Below are positions 28,051-40,905 of a DNA stretch of 64,000 nucleotides, one piece after another (the first letter of the stretch is position 1; every line of letters starts with the position of its first letter). A program made the position numbers and the translations under genes. The stretch is from Prosapia bicincta (lineage: Eukaryota > Arthropoda > Insecta > Hemiptera > Cercopidae): positions 899,290 through 963,289 of the forward strand of contig JBAIZL010000063.1 of NCBI GenBank assembly GCA_036971475.1, given 5' to 3'. The notes under the pieces were generated by a model. That model saw only the letters and a program-made list of their open reading frames with translations, was not told the origin of the DNA and did no database searches.

Positions 28051-29394
28051 GTAAAGAAGCTTTAAATTAAAATGGAGGAGATTGAATACGTTGTAACAAA
28101 GCGCGATTCCAGGCCGGAATAGATGTAAGCTACTCCCATGTCATGTAGCAGGGTTGAGCCTTATAATTACTTTGTATCTTCATGCTCTTCACCTTTACTC
28201 AGCGCAAGGAAATATTATTCCTCCCCTAAGAGAAATGAATCGTCTAGTAACAAATATTTCCTAAATAAAAGTTTTAAAATGAATCACACTCTAAATTTAA
28301 ACACAACTACAACTTTTCGATTGAAAATTATTTATAATATATTTTAATAGAAAAAGGAATTATACAGTAAGTATATATGACTATGATTCTGTGTTAGAAG
28401 AAGTCATAGATTGAACACAGAATACCTGTTATAAGAGGATTCAACAATTCTCTACAAATACATTAGTCAGCAGTTAGTATTTACCTAATTTTGTATTCTA
28501 TAAAACACGGTGTAAGTTTAGCAAAGCAACACTTTACTGTTATTAAACAGGTTCACTCTTGGTATTTCAAAAGAGGAATTAGCTCTGGGAATTTTACATA
28601 CAATAATAATTACCCTTTGAAATTCATTTTAGTTATGCTTTTAATATTTTCCAAAGTTAACATTTCAATAAAAATTGAAGATACCCTAGAATTACTTTAC
28701 GAGCGTATTTTTCAGGATAGTAAAATCGTTTGAATTATAAAAGGTTCAACGTTTATTGAAAATTTGTTTCATGCAAATGCGATATATTATTTAAAACGCT
28801 GTTAGGTGCCTACATCCAATTAGAAATTTATGAGTTTTAATAATAAATGTATAAAATTCTGAGAACATTTTCTAAACTAAGAAAATGCATCCACTGCAGC
28901 CAATCAAAATATTGTTCACTAATGTTGTTCCAATACAACTTTTACCTATACGTTTGGATAGGTATAAAACATTAAAATATCGGTCCTGAAACCCAATGGT
29001 TCGCAGTAGATGCTTCATTCTTTTTGACTTGATTAGAAAAAAATTGGATCAAGGTTTCATTCAAAGACCATGTATGACATTAATTACTATGGGCAAGAAA
29101 GCTACATGACAACAATATTATGATATTTTCGAAAAAATGTATCTGGCCTTTATAGGGGCGCCTTTAGAATCACAGTACTTTTTAGCGTCATACAATTCCT
29201 TACAATGATGCTTTTTATTCGAGTTAGATTTTATTCGAGTTTAATAGATTTTATAGATAATGGAAATTTAAAACAACAGGGAGGAACCTTCTGGAGAAAT
29301 ATCAAAAGACAAACATATACTAGTTATTTAGTGTTTTTGTTAAAATATGGTAACTTAAACCTTTATTCTATTGTACATTTGCAGTCTAATACAA
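28051..29394. other. Intergenic DNA
   Basis: No gene recognised. Frames at 28138-28347, 28491-28733 and 29205-29432 lack recognisable domains. Confidence 0.5.
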
Positions 29395-30925
29395 GGTCTG
29401 ATGCAACCCTAGTCAGACACACAGGGGTGTGATACACCCCAACTCATTGACCTTTGGTGCCTACAGCCTCAAGGTTAAGGAAAGGAAATTTTTTGGGATA
29501 AATTGTTTGGGAAGCCCAATAGCCGTTCTGCCACAATTATCTTTTTTATTCCGTCTATTCCTGTTGTCATTGAGTGATTTGGGGTATCCTGTGCCCCAGT
29601 GTCTACTTTGTATGACTTCTCTGATTGTGTAGGGCTTATCTTATTTATTCTAAATGTAACGTTCTTGCACCCCATGTTTCTGGACTGGTTGTTAATGTGC
29701 AAGTAGACCAGGTAGACCATGTGGTGTAGACCAAATGTAGATTTCCATTCCAAAGGGATAGAAGCTATTTCTCCTCTTTTCCGTCACATTCCTATCTCCT
29801 TAAAAGTCAAATACCCCATGGTTCTCCGTCCCGTCATCACCTACTTCACACAAGTCTGTTGTCCCCTTTGACATAAAACTTGCCATAAACGCCTCTAAGC
29901 CTTCCTGGAAAGATAGCCGAGGTTTATCTTAAACTCCCCCACCAGGATCCTCTCCTAGTCCACTTTTCGTCAATCCTGTCACGCTCCCACTCTGCCAGAC
30001 TTCATACGTTTCCTATCCGCAAATCTCTGCTAAACTACCTAAACCTGTAACCCCAGTGAACTGTCCATCTGTGAACCCCTTCCATCTTCCGGCCCGACCT
30101 ATCGTTTTTCCTAAACCCTCTGTAACACTAGCTTCTCCTTAACCCCTATTCTCTTTGCTTCACTCCTACTCATGACCAAACAGCATCTCTCCCTTCTCAC
30201 TCACCGGATCCTCAAACTTACTCATACTCAAGTACATTCCCAGTTAATCTTTAGTGTTAGTCATAGGTTAACTTTAGTTCTAATACTACGTAAATATCAC
30301 TCATCTTTTGTAAGCTCCATTCCTATATAGATTTAATAATGATAGTTTTTCATCTCATATACATTTTAATCCTAACCATTCACAAACACATTCCCACCAC
30401 ACAACACCTATACACCTATTACACCTATACCAATCATATTCATTATACCCACTCGCTTCAGACCAATCTCCATCTCATTAGCTTTTAGTCAGATTAGGCA
30501 TAGTCAAGTTTCGTCTTAAGCTCTGCCTTCATCATATTCTAAAACTATGTCCTATTACACATTCTTAGCCTGTTATGTCATGCAAAATGACAAATTTTCA
30601 AAACAAAGTCAGTAAGCCAGTCCATATATTGGAAATAAACGTTGTCCCCCAGAATTAAAATCTTTTACCGTCCCACCAATTAAACGTCCTGTTATACAGT
30701 AACTCCTCCTGAATTAAAGTCCTTAAGCATAAGCCCTGAACCCAAATTTCTACCCGCAGAAAGTGTCACGTGAAAGACGATGCATATCCTCGGGGGCCAC
30801 CCAACCCCCTCATTCACTGACTTACGGACTGAAATGTTTTTAGAATTAAAGTTTTTTTTGTCTGAAGATAATAATTATGCAATCGAAATGTAGGACTACA
30901 TCAGTATATAAATAAAAGGATTTTA
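29395..30925 (+). repeat. Unclassified GC-richer block ending in a hammerhead-like motif
   Basis: Base composition changes to a C-rich plus strand between about 29400 and 30830. No long frame survives; the minus-strand frame 29753-29475 (92 codons) has no recognised domain. The block ends with a hammerhead-like motif (30855-30910) and ATAAATAAAAGGATTTTATGG, resembling the end of a retroelement. It may be a decayed or non-autonomous element. The boundaries are approximate. Confidence 0.35.
30855..30910 (+). ncRNA. Hammerhead-like motif with perfect stem III
   Basis: CTGAAGA (30862-30868) is followed after 16 bases by GAAA (30885-30888). Stem III is a perfect 6-bp hairpin ATGTAG/CTACAT (30888-30893 with 30896-30901) with a GA loop, then C as position 17. 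Stem II pairs only at its base (GAU/AUC), and stem I pairs poorly, so it is probably worn. Confidence 0.4.
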
Positions 30926-31029
30926 TGGTTTAAGAGGTGTTATTTGTTTATAACTAGGTGACTCGGGGAACATCGTACCAGCTAAAAGTCAATCAACGGA
31001 ATCTTACCATTTGCTAAACTTAATTTAGT

Positions 31030-31480
31030 ATTTTATTAGCGTCTTTCTTCTAAACCTGATGCTTCACAATGAAATCCATTAATAATCTCAACTTCTCTTT
31101 GACTACATGCTGTAGTAATGTCATGTTTATCCGATGATAATTGTGTAGGTAACAAAAGATATGTAATTTCTTGCCACTTAAGATTGCATGTGAATGTTAT
31201 AAACAGATCTGGACACATTTACGTACATATGTGATTGAATCTTGTGTGTATTCATGCATGTGCCGATGGCTCTCCATGAAGTTAGCCGGCAAATTGACAA
31301 ATTTTATCAATTACTTGGTATTCACATTGCCCTCACTTACAACTGCATCACATAAATGAATGTATTATTCTGAACGGAACTTGGTTTTGTCAAATATAGA
31401 GAAGTCGTTCTGTTTTGATTTTCACATACATATCGATAATAAATTGTTTGTTGAGTGTTGCATAGCAACCAAAATTTCGA
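31030..31480 (-). pseudogene. Helitron Rep/helicase N-terminal fragment
   Basis: Helitron proteins replicate rolling-circle transposons. The minus strand reads, in order and across several frames, QFIIDMYVKIKTERLLYI, then PANFMESHRHMHEYTQDSIT and PDLFITFTCNLKWQEIT, then LSSDKHDI. These correspond to the conserved stretch of the Helitron helicase-like N-terminal domain (typically DMYxKIExERLxxI, LPxxFxGSPRxM, PDLFITFTCNPxWPEI). Stops and frameshifts break it, and the helicase part is missing. No terminal hairpin or CTRR end was identified nearby. Confidence 0.85.
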
Positions 31481-31950
31481 ATGAATTTAAGGAAAAGTTA
31501 AGCAAATGACGACGTACACAGAATACTATGTTGAAAAATAGCGAAAGATGGTGGGAGGCATAGTTGTACAGTAATGGTTTTAGCAACTGCCAGAAACCTT
31601 CTCAGGAATGTACTCAACAATTTCATAAAGCTCATGACGATCGGATCATCGGTACTTACATAAAATGCATGAGGTTAAATGGTGTCCATTACATTTGACA
31701 ACTAGCCTAACTGAAAACATTATACAACACATATATCGTCTCTTTCGTAATCGCGTCTCTTTCTTGCACAAGCAGAGCAACACATTTAAAGATCATGTCT
31801 ACATCAAACTATTACAGTATTATCATTTAGTTAATTAGATTTGTTTATATGAAGCGTTGGGTTTTGACTAAACCAACCTAGCGATCTCATGGGGAAAGAC
31901 ACGGTTAATTCTCATCACGCACTGTACATACATACAAACCTACTTGAGTT

Positions 31951-31958
<8 letters not shown>
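31481..31958. other. Flank of Helitron fragment
   Basis: May contain further worn Helitron coding sequence on the minus strand, but I could not trace motifs. Otherwise no gene is seen. Confidence 0.35.
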
Positions 31959-32139
<181 letters not shown>

Positions 32140-32210
32140 GAATTATTTTCAAGTTAGTTTCCACCTCTTGTAGCTACGTATTTTATAGTGCTATATTCTG
32201 AAGTTAGATA

Positions 32211-32212
<2 letters not shown>

Positions 32213-32268
<56 letters not shown>

Positions 32269-32386
32269 TTATATATATCGCAATATGAATTCTTGTGTAT
32301 TAATAAAGAACTAAGTCAAAATACAAATACAAGAATTCAATTGTAAATTCAATTATAATTCTTGTATTTGTATTTTAACTTAGTTC

Positions 32387-32453
<67 letters not shown>
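32213..32453. repeat. Palindrome between two (TA)n arrays
   Basis: (TA)n at 32213-32262 and 32391-32453 flank an inverted repeat. The left arm from about 32308 reads GAACTAAGTCAAAATACAAA then TACAAGAATTCAATTG. The right arm (about 32350-32388) is its near-perfect complement. The arm word CAAATACAAGAAT is shared with the 45 kb palindrome, which suggests the same element family. Confidence 0.85.
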
Positions 32454-32456
<3 letters not shown>

Positions 32457-34065
32457 GGGCATGCTGCTCATTAACGCAGAATTAGTAGATAAAAATCTGT
32501 AACAAAATATTAGACAGCTTAGGTTTAGAAACAATGTAATTAAGAGATTAAATCCAGCAGCAAAACATAGAGGTATGCCGACGGCATTATGATTTCCTGT
32601 CCTTCTTTACAAAGCAATCAATTTCCTTGTTCTTAAGTGAACCCAATTTCAAGTTTCTCGTTTTTAGTCATGATTGCAATATTTCCTAACCAGGTAATAA
32701 GTTTTATACTGTAATAATTTGTAACCAACATACAGACATGGAGCTTTACCGTTTAATGTTTTGTAACTAGCAGTGACTCAGTCGTAAACTGGTAAATTTG
32801 GAACAAAGAATAGGGGATAGTAAAATAAAATGAAATCGTTTTGGAAAGAAATGATTATAAATCCTACAAAGGAAGACTAAAATGAACAATAATGCTCAAA
32901 CATTTTATGATACAGGTTTGAACATTGACACGCGAAGACTGAGCTGTTATAAAGGCCTATGTTTGGACGGGCTGGTGTAAAAGAACAGAAAACTTTATGC
33001 AAACTATTAGGCTGTTAAAAAAACCTAGTGAAGAATCCTGAACTAGACAAACAAAAACATGTACTAAAGTTATGAGTTTTCCTAGAATATATAAGGAAAA
33101 CAAACTTGTCAAATTACCAGCCAATTAATTTCTGAATTCTATTTGTAAATATTACCTAATAAATCTCCAACTATCACCAATGACGATTTCAGTGATTTGT
33201 TGTTTAACAAAGTACTGTATTTGTAGATTGTGGCATATTTATATGTTATGATTGGCTTATTACTATTTGAAATTACTTGCGACCGGACATTCTGTTGAAT
33301 ATACGTTGCTAAATTGTTAACTTACACTTGGAAGAAACATTTTCGTCCTACTACTTCTCATGTCGTACTAAAGTCTAGTCCCAAGTAATTTCAAAGTGTA
33401 ATAATGGATTAACAACCAGCTCGTCAAGAACAACAAAATTTCAAAATTTTTTATTTGTAACTATCCCAAGACACTATTTAATCTTAGTTTATTTAAATAT
33501 GTTTAAACTTTTACTGAAGTTGACTACGTATTTGTTCCTTATTATATTTAAGTACATCATTTATTTTGCAATGAGTTAATTTTATCGAAATGTGTGTTCG
33601 TATAATACAAAGGATTGTTTGTGTTTGGATATGATTTCTTTTTTCAATATTATACAAGAAGAATTTATTAACGATGAGCCTATGTATACAAAAAGATATA
33701 AATATATCATATAAAAATCTCAATGCATAAATATAAAAAGCCAAAATGTTGTGAGTACGCAATGACAAACTGCTTTGAAGTTTTTCATAAAGCGGGATCC
33801 CGATAAGGGTACAAATGCCATGAGGATGAAGCAGCGCTCCACTTTGGATGTAAACAAATGGCTTATCTCTGCTAAATACGAGATAAAATCTTGTTTCAAT
33901 GATATAGCGCTGCAGGCTGCCAGCTTTATTTCTATTTATATTTGTCACACTAAAATTTACAGTCTATTTAGACAATTTACATTTGTAAAGGCAGGAACTT
34001 TAAACTACTCATATTTAAATGTGATTTAAATATAGTAAACGTAAATATGAAAATTAGTTATTATA
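32454..34065. other. Intergenic DNA with one unassigned frame
   Basis: Contains a 145-codon minus-strand frame (33948-33511), the longest outside the LINE, duplication and mariner regions. Its product is Ile/Tyr/Leu-rich with no recognisable domain, and an overlapping plus-strand frame (33775-34029) is equally open. I regard both as probably incidental. Confidence 0.4.
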
Positions 34066-35010
34066 CAGTGTTCCCTCGGTATTCGCAGGGAATCACGTTC
34101 CCCGAACACAGTGAATACTGAAACCAAATCTATATGGAAAGGGGAGGGTAACGCCCCCCTCAAATATTTTGCCATTAATTATAGCTATACTGAATACTAG
34201 TAATACAGTATGGTATGTTTATGTACTACATAATTAAATCCATGTTGTATTGATTAGTTAACGTTTTTCTTCATTCCGAAAGAACTACAATTTTATTAAA
34301 TATGCGCGTTCATACACACCAGGAAACGCATTCTTTATTGTTAAACACTACTCACTAAATTTTCAGACACACATTTTAAAGACAAACAATCTGTTTAATC
34401 ATTTTTGTTTTGTTTCAAAGAAAACATTCCTAATAAACTTTTGGCTTTTTTTCTAGTTTTTTCCACACTTCTTTATGTAGCGTTAGTCATTCTTACAGCT
34501 CTCGATTTAATTTTAATATCTTTTCCAAAGAGAGATCTATTTCAGTAACGGATGCAGTGAACTGTTTCACTAAACATAAACTTCACTGAGACATTTTAAT
34601 GTCAACTTCGAGAATACAATTTGACGATTTGTTCGTCTTCGTTATCGGTGTGAGGCACAGGTTCGGCAACCTCCTGATCTTGTTCCGTCAAAACATAGTT
34701 CGCACTTTTCAAAATATTATCGAGATCTCCATCTTTAATGTGTTGAAACCCTTCACCAGAAAATTCCATTCGCTATTAAGACATCAGTCCGCTAGCACTA
34801 AAACACAGTAGAACAATAAATTTATCCTTTGCGGCCTTAAACCTCTGCAGATTTTTCATCCTTAAATAAGGAATTTCTTGAAGGCATTATTCTATAAAAC
34901 AAACCAGTCTCATCCTTATGAAACCGTAATGCCCATATTTTGAGTAGTAGGCCTAGTAGTGTACAGTATAACGGATTTTTAGACAACAATCAGGTTTCAT
35001 TGTGATTAAT
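34066..35010 (-). mobile_element. Tigger/pogo-like DNA transposon remnant
   Basis: One terminus starts at 34066 after TA, with CAGTGTTCCCTCGGTATTCG. Minus-strand coding remnants lie at about 34890-34780 and 34760-34615. The internal block shared with the two duplication units (AGTGTACAGTATAACGG) is at 34961-34977. The far terminus is not clear, so the right boundary is approximate. A separate Tigger-type terminus (CAGTAGAATCTTAAAGTTTCG) appears at 35170-35195. Confidence 0.7.
34615..34895 (-). pseudogene. Tigger-like transposase remnant (DDE, CENP-B/pogo group)
   Basis: Read on the minus strand: KDETGLFYRIMPSRNSLFKD, then EKSAEV and a stop. This matches the block around the first catalytic Asp of Tigger transposases (DETGLFxxxxPxR). 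After a deletion of the central catalytic region, an acidic C-terminal part follows: EGFQHIKDGDLDNILKSANY, then LTEQDQEVAEP. The second and third catalytic residues are gone, so it is inactive. Confidence 0.75.
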
Positions 35011-35274
35011 AACTACACTGCTGTAGAAAATGAATAAAACAATAATGAAACACATTATCCTAGAACCTGCGAAGTAACAATGCTATCTATCTTGACATTT
35101 GTTTTCCATACCATACATATTAGCGGGATATCCGGTAAATTTTCCAACCTTGAAGTACAACCTTACAGTAGAATCTTAAAGTTTCGAGTACCGATATTTC
35201 GATCTTCCGTTAATTTCGAACCTAATTATATTTCAGCCTATTTGAGAGAGAATGATTAGTCCGGATTCTAAGAA

Positions 35275-35479
35275 ATGTTTATATGTAAGGTGCGCTACAC
35301 TTTGAACATTAAGACTCTCAGTTCGAATCCGGCTGGAGTCAACTAATTTTGTAATTTAATTATTGAATATATATTTGAAAAAACTGTAACATTACAGTTG
35401 TCTTCCATTATAGATGCCATAATACATACTTAATTTGATTGAACGAATAAAAGCGTATTTTATTCTATTGAATATTTCT

Positions 35480-35540
<61 letters not shown>

Positions 35541-35590
35541 ATCAGGAGATTGTGAGCTAATAGAAGGAATTTAACAAATCAGTGTAAAAT
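35275..35590 (+). repeat. Composite tRNA-related SINE-like repeat, copy 3
   Basis: The tRNA-like part has GCGCTACACTTTGAACATTA and B-box-like AGTTCGAATCC. The tail has AATTTAATTATTGAATATAT and CAGTTGTCTTCCATTATAG. A (TA)n of about 54 bases sits at the seed (35484-35537), then GATTGTGAGCTAATAGAAGG resumes. The 5' module is largely missing or replaced. Confidence 0.7.
35484..35537. repeat. (TA)n inside SINE-like copy 3
   Basis: A TA array at the same internal position as in the 24066 copy. Confidence 0.95.
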
Positions 35591-37374
35591 GTGTAAAAGT
35601 GAAAATTCACTTTTAATTTGCTGTTAAATTCTTTGTTCTTGATTAAATGTGTTTAAATATGTGAGAAAAATTTTATACCAAACATATTCATACTAAACGT
35701 TTGGTGAACAGTAGGAATATAAAACTACGAGACAGAACAATTCTTATCCTTGACTAACGAGCCAAAACATAAACCAAATACACGCAACATACTTATATAC
35801 TGTTATTTAAGTAACAGCAGTCCAAGAAAAATATAAAACTAAACCAAATTCGTCCTAAACAACCATATTCAATGCAAAGTTAACATTTTTAATTCCAGAT
35901 GATTTATGGTATTAACTCCCTACTATGACGGAAGAGGGGACTTCTCTATCGGGTGAAATATACGGTCAGGCTTCACTGTTATTCATGGCAGCTGTTTAAT
36001 AAACCATAAGTCGTTAATATGATAAACGACATTCCATGAAATTTGTGGAACATACCGACGCCCCGTATATTCATTGCAGGTAATAATGTAGTAATTTCAC
36101 TAAATTTCTTGTCATAAAATAAACTATCAAAGGAGGGCGTCATTTTATTTCTTTTTACAAGTTAATAAATGAATTTTCTCCCCTCAGAAAATATTTAAAA
36201 TTAAATATTAGTATTAGAATAAATATGTACCTACATTCTAATAAGAGCATAAATAAAAAAAAATATTATTTTCAAAAGTAAGTATAATTTTTAAAGTAAG
36301 CCTAATCCTAAAGTAAAAATCTCAAATAAAATAAATTAAATGTAGAAAACCATTGTAATTACCATGTAAAGAAAATTTTATAAGTTAAACCATACGTCCT
36401 CAATACGCGGCCCTAAGAACGATAATAACCTGATAAATTGATGCTAAATTAGAGAGATGTGAAAGACTTTAAACAATTCCGTTATTGGTGGAGTTACGTA
36501 ATAGGCAATTTACTGCTTTTTATGTGCAAAGCAATTTCAGTCAGGTAATAAACTTATGCTAAAATCATGGAGCTCGTGGGCTATTTAAAGCCACTTGCAT
36601 TTCCGGTCTTGAGGGAAATTCTAAGCAAACTATTTGGCTCTCTAAGAAATTCTAGTCAAGATACCCGAGTTACCAGTCCAGTACTTAAAAATTATTTTGA
36701 AAAAAGCTCCCATATCATACATTGATAACATGTTTGACTTCAATAACAGGTCACACGTTCAAGTTGTTATTGAATAGATTTTTTTTATTATGTTAATAAA
36801 GTATGTATTAAAAACGATAATGAAGAATATGTGTATGTGGTTGAAACGTTGATAATTTATATTGATCGTGCTTTAAATACCTAGTAATGTTTTAAATGCA
36901 ATGTGATAGCTACTAAATACATTTAGGTTGTACGGTTTGTGTTAAAGTAGTTCTCCAAGGCACTTTGTAACACAATTAGTCAGTAGCTGTAGCATAGTAT
37001 CGCTCAGTAAGGTCTCCATAGTTACCTCGCTCATTATGCAGTCTTGGATGAATAGAATAAAGCGATTATGTCTGCTACAGAAACTTATAAGGCTGCCCCT
37101 AAAAGGGCTCTATACTGTTTAATTACTGTTACTGTGCAAAGGAGTTTGGGTAGATAATTTCCCTTTTTTCTTTTATTTATTATTCAATATTTCCTCATTA
37201 TGAAAAAAGTACGTTCAAAAGACACATGGAGAATAAACGTTTTACATAGCCTAATATTATATTTAAATTAAAAACCACCCCATCAGGTTTTATATAATTT
37301 TTATTAAAGTGGTAAAATAGTATGCTATGTAAAGTATATCAAACCGCAAAATAACAAGTAGTATTAAAAATGGT
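35591..37374. other. AT-rich intergenic DNA
   Basis: No gene or named repeat recognised. Confidence 0.5.
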
Positions 37375-37800
37375 AGTTTACCGTCAATTCCTACTTATGT
37401 CAACAAAGATATTTTTTTTTGTTATCACTCTTTATTAAAAACTTACAAATAATATAAATATAGTAGCATAGCCTATGTTCTACCTCACAACCAGTAACAT
37501 AAAAACACCTGTTTTTTGTAATCATATGTTATCACTTATTTTAGGTCACATTGAACGAAAAAAAATATATATTGCATAACTTCTTGTGAAATGTTTTTCT
37601 CTCATAAAACGAAAATAATTCATTATTATAATAATGAAAATAAATTTAATTATTATTTATAAATACACTAATAACATCAATTCTAATCCACTACGTGAAT
37701 AAAAATGTATTTGTACTTGAGTTAATGAATGAAACGTATTTTATTAACGATTGAAAATTTGAACAAGATATATTATATAGTTATATGGGGGGAGAGTTTG
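37375..37800 (+). repeat. Dispersed repeat family B, copy 3
   Basis: Head TCAATTCCTACTTATGTCAA, then ATATAAATATAGTAGCATAG, ATCATATGTTATCACTTATT, CTTGTGAAATG, and the tail TTGTACTTGAGTTAATGAAT with ATTTTATTAACGATTGAAAA. A (TA)n follows at 37908. Confidence 0.7.
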
Positions 37801-37904
37801 AAGTAATAAAAAAAAATTGAAAAATCAAAACTTAAACAATACAACCACACATAAAACTCCTATACTATATGTAATAAAAAAACAAATTCACAAACTTAAC
37901 AGCA

Positions 37905-37907
<3 letters not shown>

Positions 37908-37950
<43 letters not shown>
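37908..37950. repeat. (TA)n microsatellite
   Basis: A TA tract just beyond the family B tail, extended by further AT-rich sequence to about 37980. Confidence 0.95.
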
Positions 37951-37957
<7 letters not shown>

Positions 37958-37980
37958 TATTTATTTATATTTATATATAT

Positions 37981-39317
37981 TGGAAAAGAAAAAAATGAAT
38001 AATTTTAAAAATGGTCAAAATCATTAAAATGTTTTGTGCAGAAGAAAATTCGGTTCATAAATCACCTAAACCTTGTGAATAGAACAAAAGTAGCACTTTA
38101 GTTCAAAATTTCTCTGGAAACCACTTACTGCAATACCATAAGGCTTTTATACATATAAACAAACAAAAGGGCGATCGATTATACAGCTTAGCCACCTGCA
38201 ATTCCAAATAATACAGAACTTGCACTTATTACAAACATTTTTATATATACAAATGTTTTACATTTATTAGCACTATTTTATAAACACTATTGGAAATAAT
38301 GGCATGTTCTCATTGAATAAATAACTAATAAATAGTAAATATAGATCTCCTCGAGAAATTTAAATAATATCAAATATTATATAAATGACACATTCTTCAT
38401 AAAATATGTTTTTATTTAATGTCAAACTATAATCCTTACAAATAACCTAATTTTCGTGTTTGTTTTTGTTTTACCAATTTCATATTTACTAACTTTTCAT
38501 CCTTAAAAACTGTGGTGATAATTTGTTTTTTAATTGTATAGTTTCATTTGAAAGGTGTATGCTGAATTGTGTCACGTTCCAGGAGAAGGCAAAAGAAAAT
38601 GTTTTCCATTTAATGTAATTAGTGGAGCTTTACAGCGTAAATTCTTCTTTCCATGTAGCAATTTCTTTAAAATATTATGAAAAAAAATTTATATTCATGA
38701 CAAATATAGGGGTTTCGTAATAGTAGTTCATTTTGAAACAATTTATAGTTCTCTGAGTAGTACTCCAGGGTAGCTATGCAGATGTCATAGTTTTTAGGTC
38801 GTGTATTTATCTCGTCAATATGTGGGCAAGGTAATTAGCCTAGTGTATACAAAGATGGTGGTACCTGAGGCATACAGAGACGACAAGTACGGATCCTATT
38901 GTAATGGAGGTCTTCCAATGGAGTTATGTATGATATGACTTGGGTAATAGATTGCAATTTCCTAGAACTCAAAGAGACAACAGCTGTTATTCCTAATATA
39001 GGAACAAAAATAATACGAATAACACACGAATATTTTATTTTTTATACAGTTCGAAGATTTTCGTTAGCAAACAGTACCAAAAACATCAAGAATAAAAACA
39101 ATTTATACAAACATGTGTTAGATTCAACAAGAGTGTTGTCAATTTTATTAAAATATTATCAAATTTATTAACTTACTACCTTAACATTAGTCTTAACAAG
39201 TTAATAAATGAACATATACAAATAAATTCAAAATTTGATGCTATACTCAATGCATACAATGTTAAGGTAGTAAAATAATAAATATGTATATAGCAATTAA
39301 TCCCAGGACTTACCTCA
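37981..39317. other. AT-rich intergenic DNA
   Basis: No gene recognised. The frame at 38926-39171 (81 codons) has no known motif. Confidence 0.5.
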
Positions 39318-39890
39318 GCTACTGGGAGACTCCACAGGTGGCGGATAGTGGAGTGACCTACAGATATGTAGGGTAGCTGTGGAATAAGGATTCCAAATAA
39401 GCAGTCCCGGACCAGAGGTGGCAACATCAACAGGGGTGGACGTTCAGTCATTGGCACGATCGTACGTATTAAATACCACATAACCCTTTACGATGTTGTG
39501 ACATAGCGAGTAAGAGCCGCAATCAAATGAGCACTGCCCTGTACTGTCTTATACGATTTGGGAAGGAATCCGAAAGGCTAGGAGAGTGAACTCCAAAATA
39601 AAAACAAGGGTGCCTTGGACTATTAGCTGCGGAGAAAGCAAACAAGCTAGGAGCGGAAACCCTAGTAAAAAATGACCGGGCCCACCAGTCAGTGGTTGAG
39701 CGTAGGGCTAACAACTCTACACCGTAAGAACCTCTTGTTACGATACCTACCATTAACAGGATCTTAAAGAAGAATTTAGGATACTCAGTATTAAAGCGTG
39801 GAAACGGAAGGCTAAGGCAGAAGTACATGGTGGGACATTGTTAAAGAAGGCAAGTCCCACTCCGAATTATAGCGCTACGTAGTAAGTATA
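39318..39890 (+). mobile_element. 5' fragment of a LINE related to the 16.9 kb element
   Basis: About 39336-39415 matches the leader of the LINE at 16932-17015: GGTGGCGGATAGTGGA, CCTACAGATATGTAGG, GAATAAGGATTCC and AATAAGCAG. Downstream to about 39890 the sequence stays GC-richer but does not align by eye with the first element, so it may be a different subfamily or a chimera. No ORF is preserved. Confidence 0.6.
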
Positions 39891-40524
39891 GTGAAAAATG
39901 TTTGTTTTACATAAAAGAAATGAATACAAATTTGTTTCCATTAATAGGATCTGATATTTTTAATAATATCCTAGCATATGACGTTTGCTTTAATTTACAG
40001 CTTTTATATAGGAAAATCTTAATAAACATAGTCTTAATATTTATAAATCATTTACATAAAAAAGAAGTTAATCTTGGGGGTGAATCACAGGTATAAAGAA
40101 TTCGACTTCATAATTTCAACCTGTAAATCATCAGTAATCGACTTTGACTTTAATATTTCGCCCTTCAAAGCTCTACTCTAAGAGAAGGTGAAAGATGAAA
40201 AGAAAATATTCCGTTAACATTGACTTTTACATGTTTAATATATCCGGATGCTCAGCCTAAAGTGGAATACTCCCACTTTAGCAATTTCAAACATAAGTTT
40301 TTTATATTTTGCACTCACAAAATATTTCAGTATAACTCCAATATTATCTAGATAGACATCACTGGTCTAAAATCCAGTTAAGTAATTTTATTATTAAAAA
40401 AAAAATTGTAAACTCCTACTGAGAAAAAATTTAAGAAAGAAAAAATTGTATCATTGTTTGCTTATAATCAGCTTGTTTGTATATTTTATTCGTTTGATTT
40501 TTTAAAATCTTATAGGAAGATTTA
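39891..40524. other. Intergenic DNA
   Basis: No gene recognised. The frame at 39902-40096 is AT-rich and without motifs. Confidence 0.5.
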
Positions 40525-40905
40525 TGATATATTGTGGTATCCACGGCAACAGTTTAAGGTTGTACAAGTGACGTTTCTACGACAACCACATGGGGGAATA
40601 TTCATATACGTGTTTGAATTTTATTTCTTGTTATTGGAATGTTGGCGCCGTGCCAAAGCACACTAGACTTTGAACGTAAAGATTCATAGTTCGAATCCGG
40701 ATAGACCCTCAACATTTTATAATTTATTTATAAATATTTGAAAAAAACTTTTTTAGCATCGATGGTCACCCCTATAGGTTTAAATAAATGTATTTTAACT
40801 TAATTAGATAAATAAAAATGTATTCTATTAACGATTGAATATTTATGCAAAATATATATCACGAGAGTGTTAGTTAGTAGAAAGAATTTAAAAATTAAGG
40901 TAAAT
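40525..40905 (+). repeat. Composite tRNA-related SINE-like repeat, copy 4
   Basis: All three modules are present: ATCCACGGCAACAGTTTAAGG with TTTCTACGACAACCACATGG (5' module); GCACACTAGACTTTGAACG with AGTTCGAATCC (tRNA-like); and CATCGATGGTCACCCCTATA with CTATTAACGATTGAATATT (tail). The seed reads AAAATATATATCACGAGAG, unexpanded, followed by TGTTAGTTAGTAGAAAG. Confidence 0.75.

Noticed and set aside
33511..33948. A 145-codon minus-strand gene
   Set aside because: Composition is Ile/Tyr/Leu-rich, an opposing frame is also open, and there is no domain or promoter. It is mentioned only within the intergenic entry.
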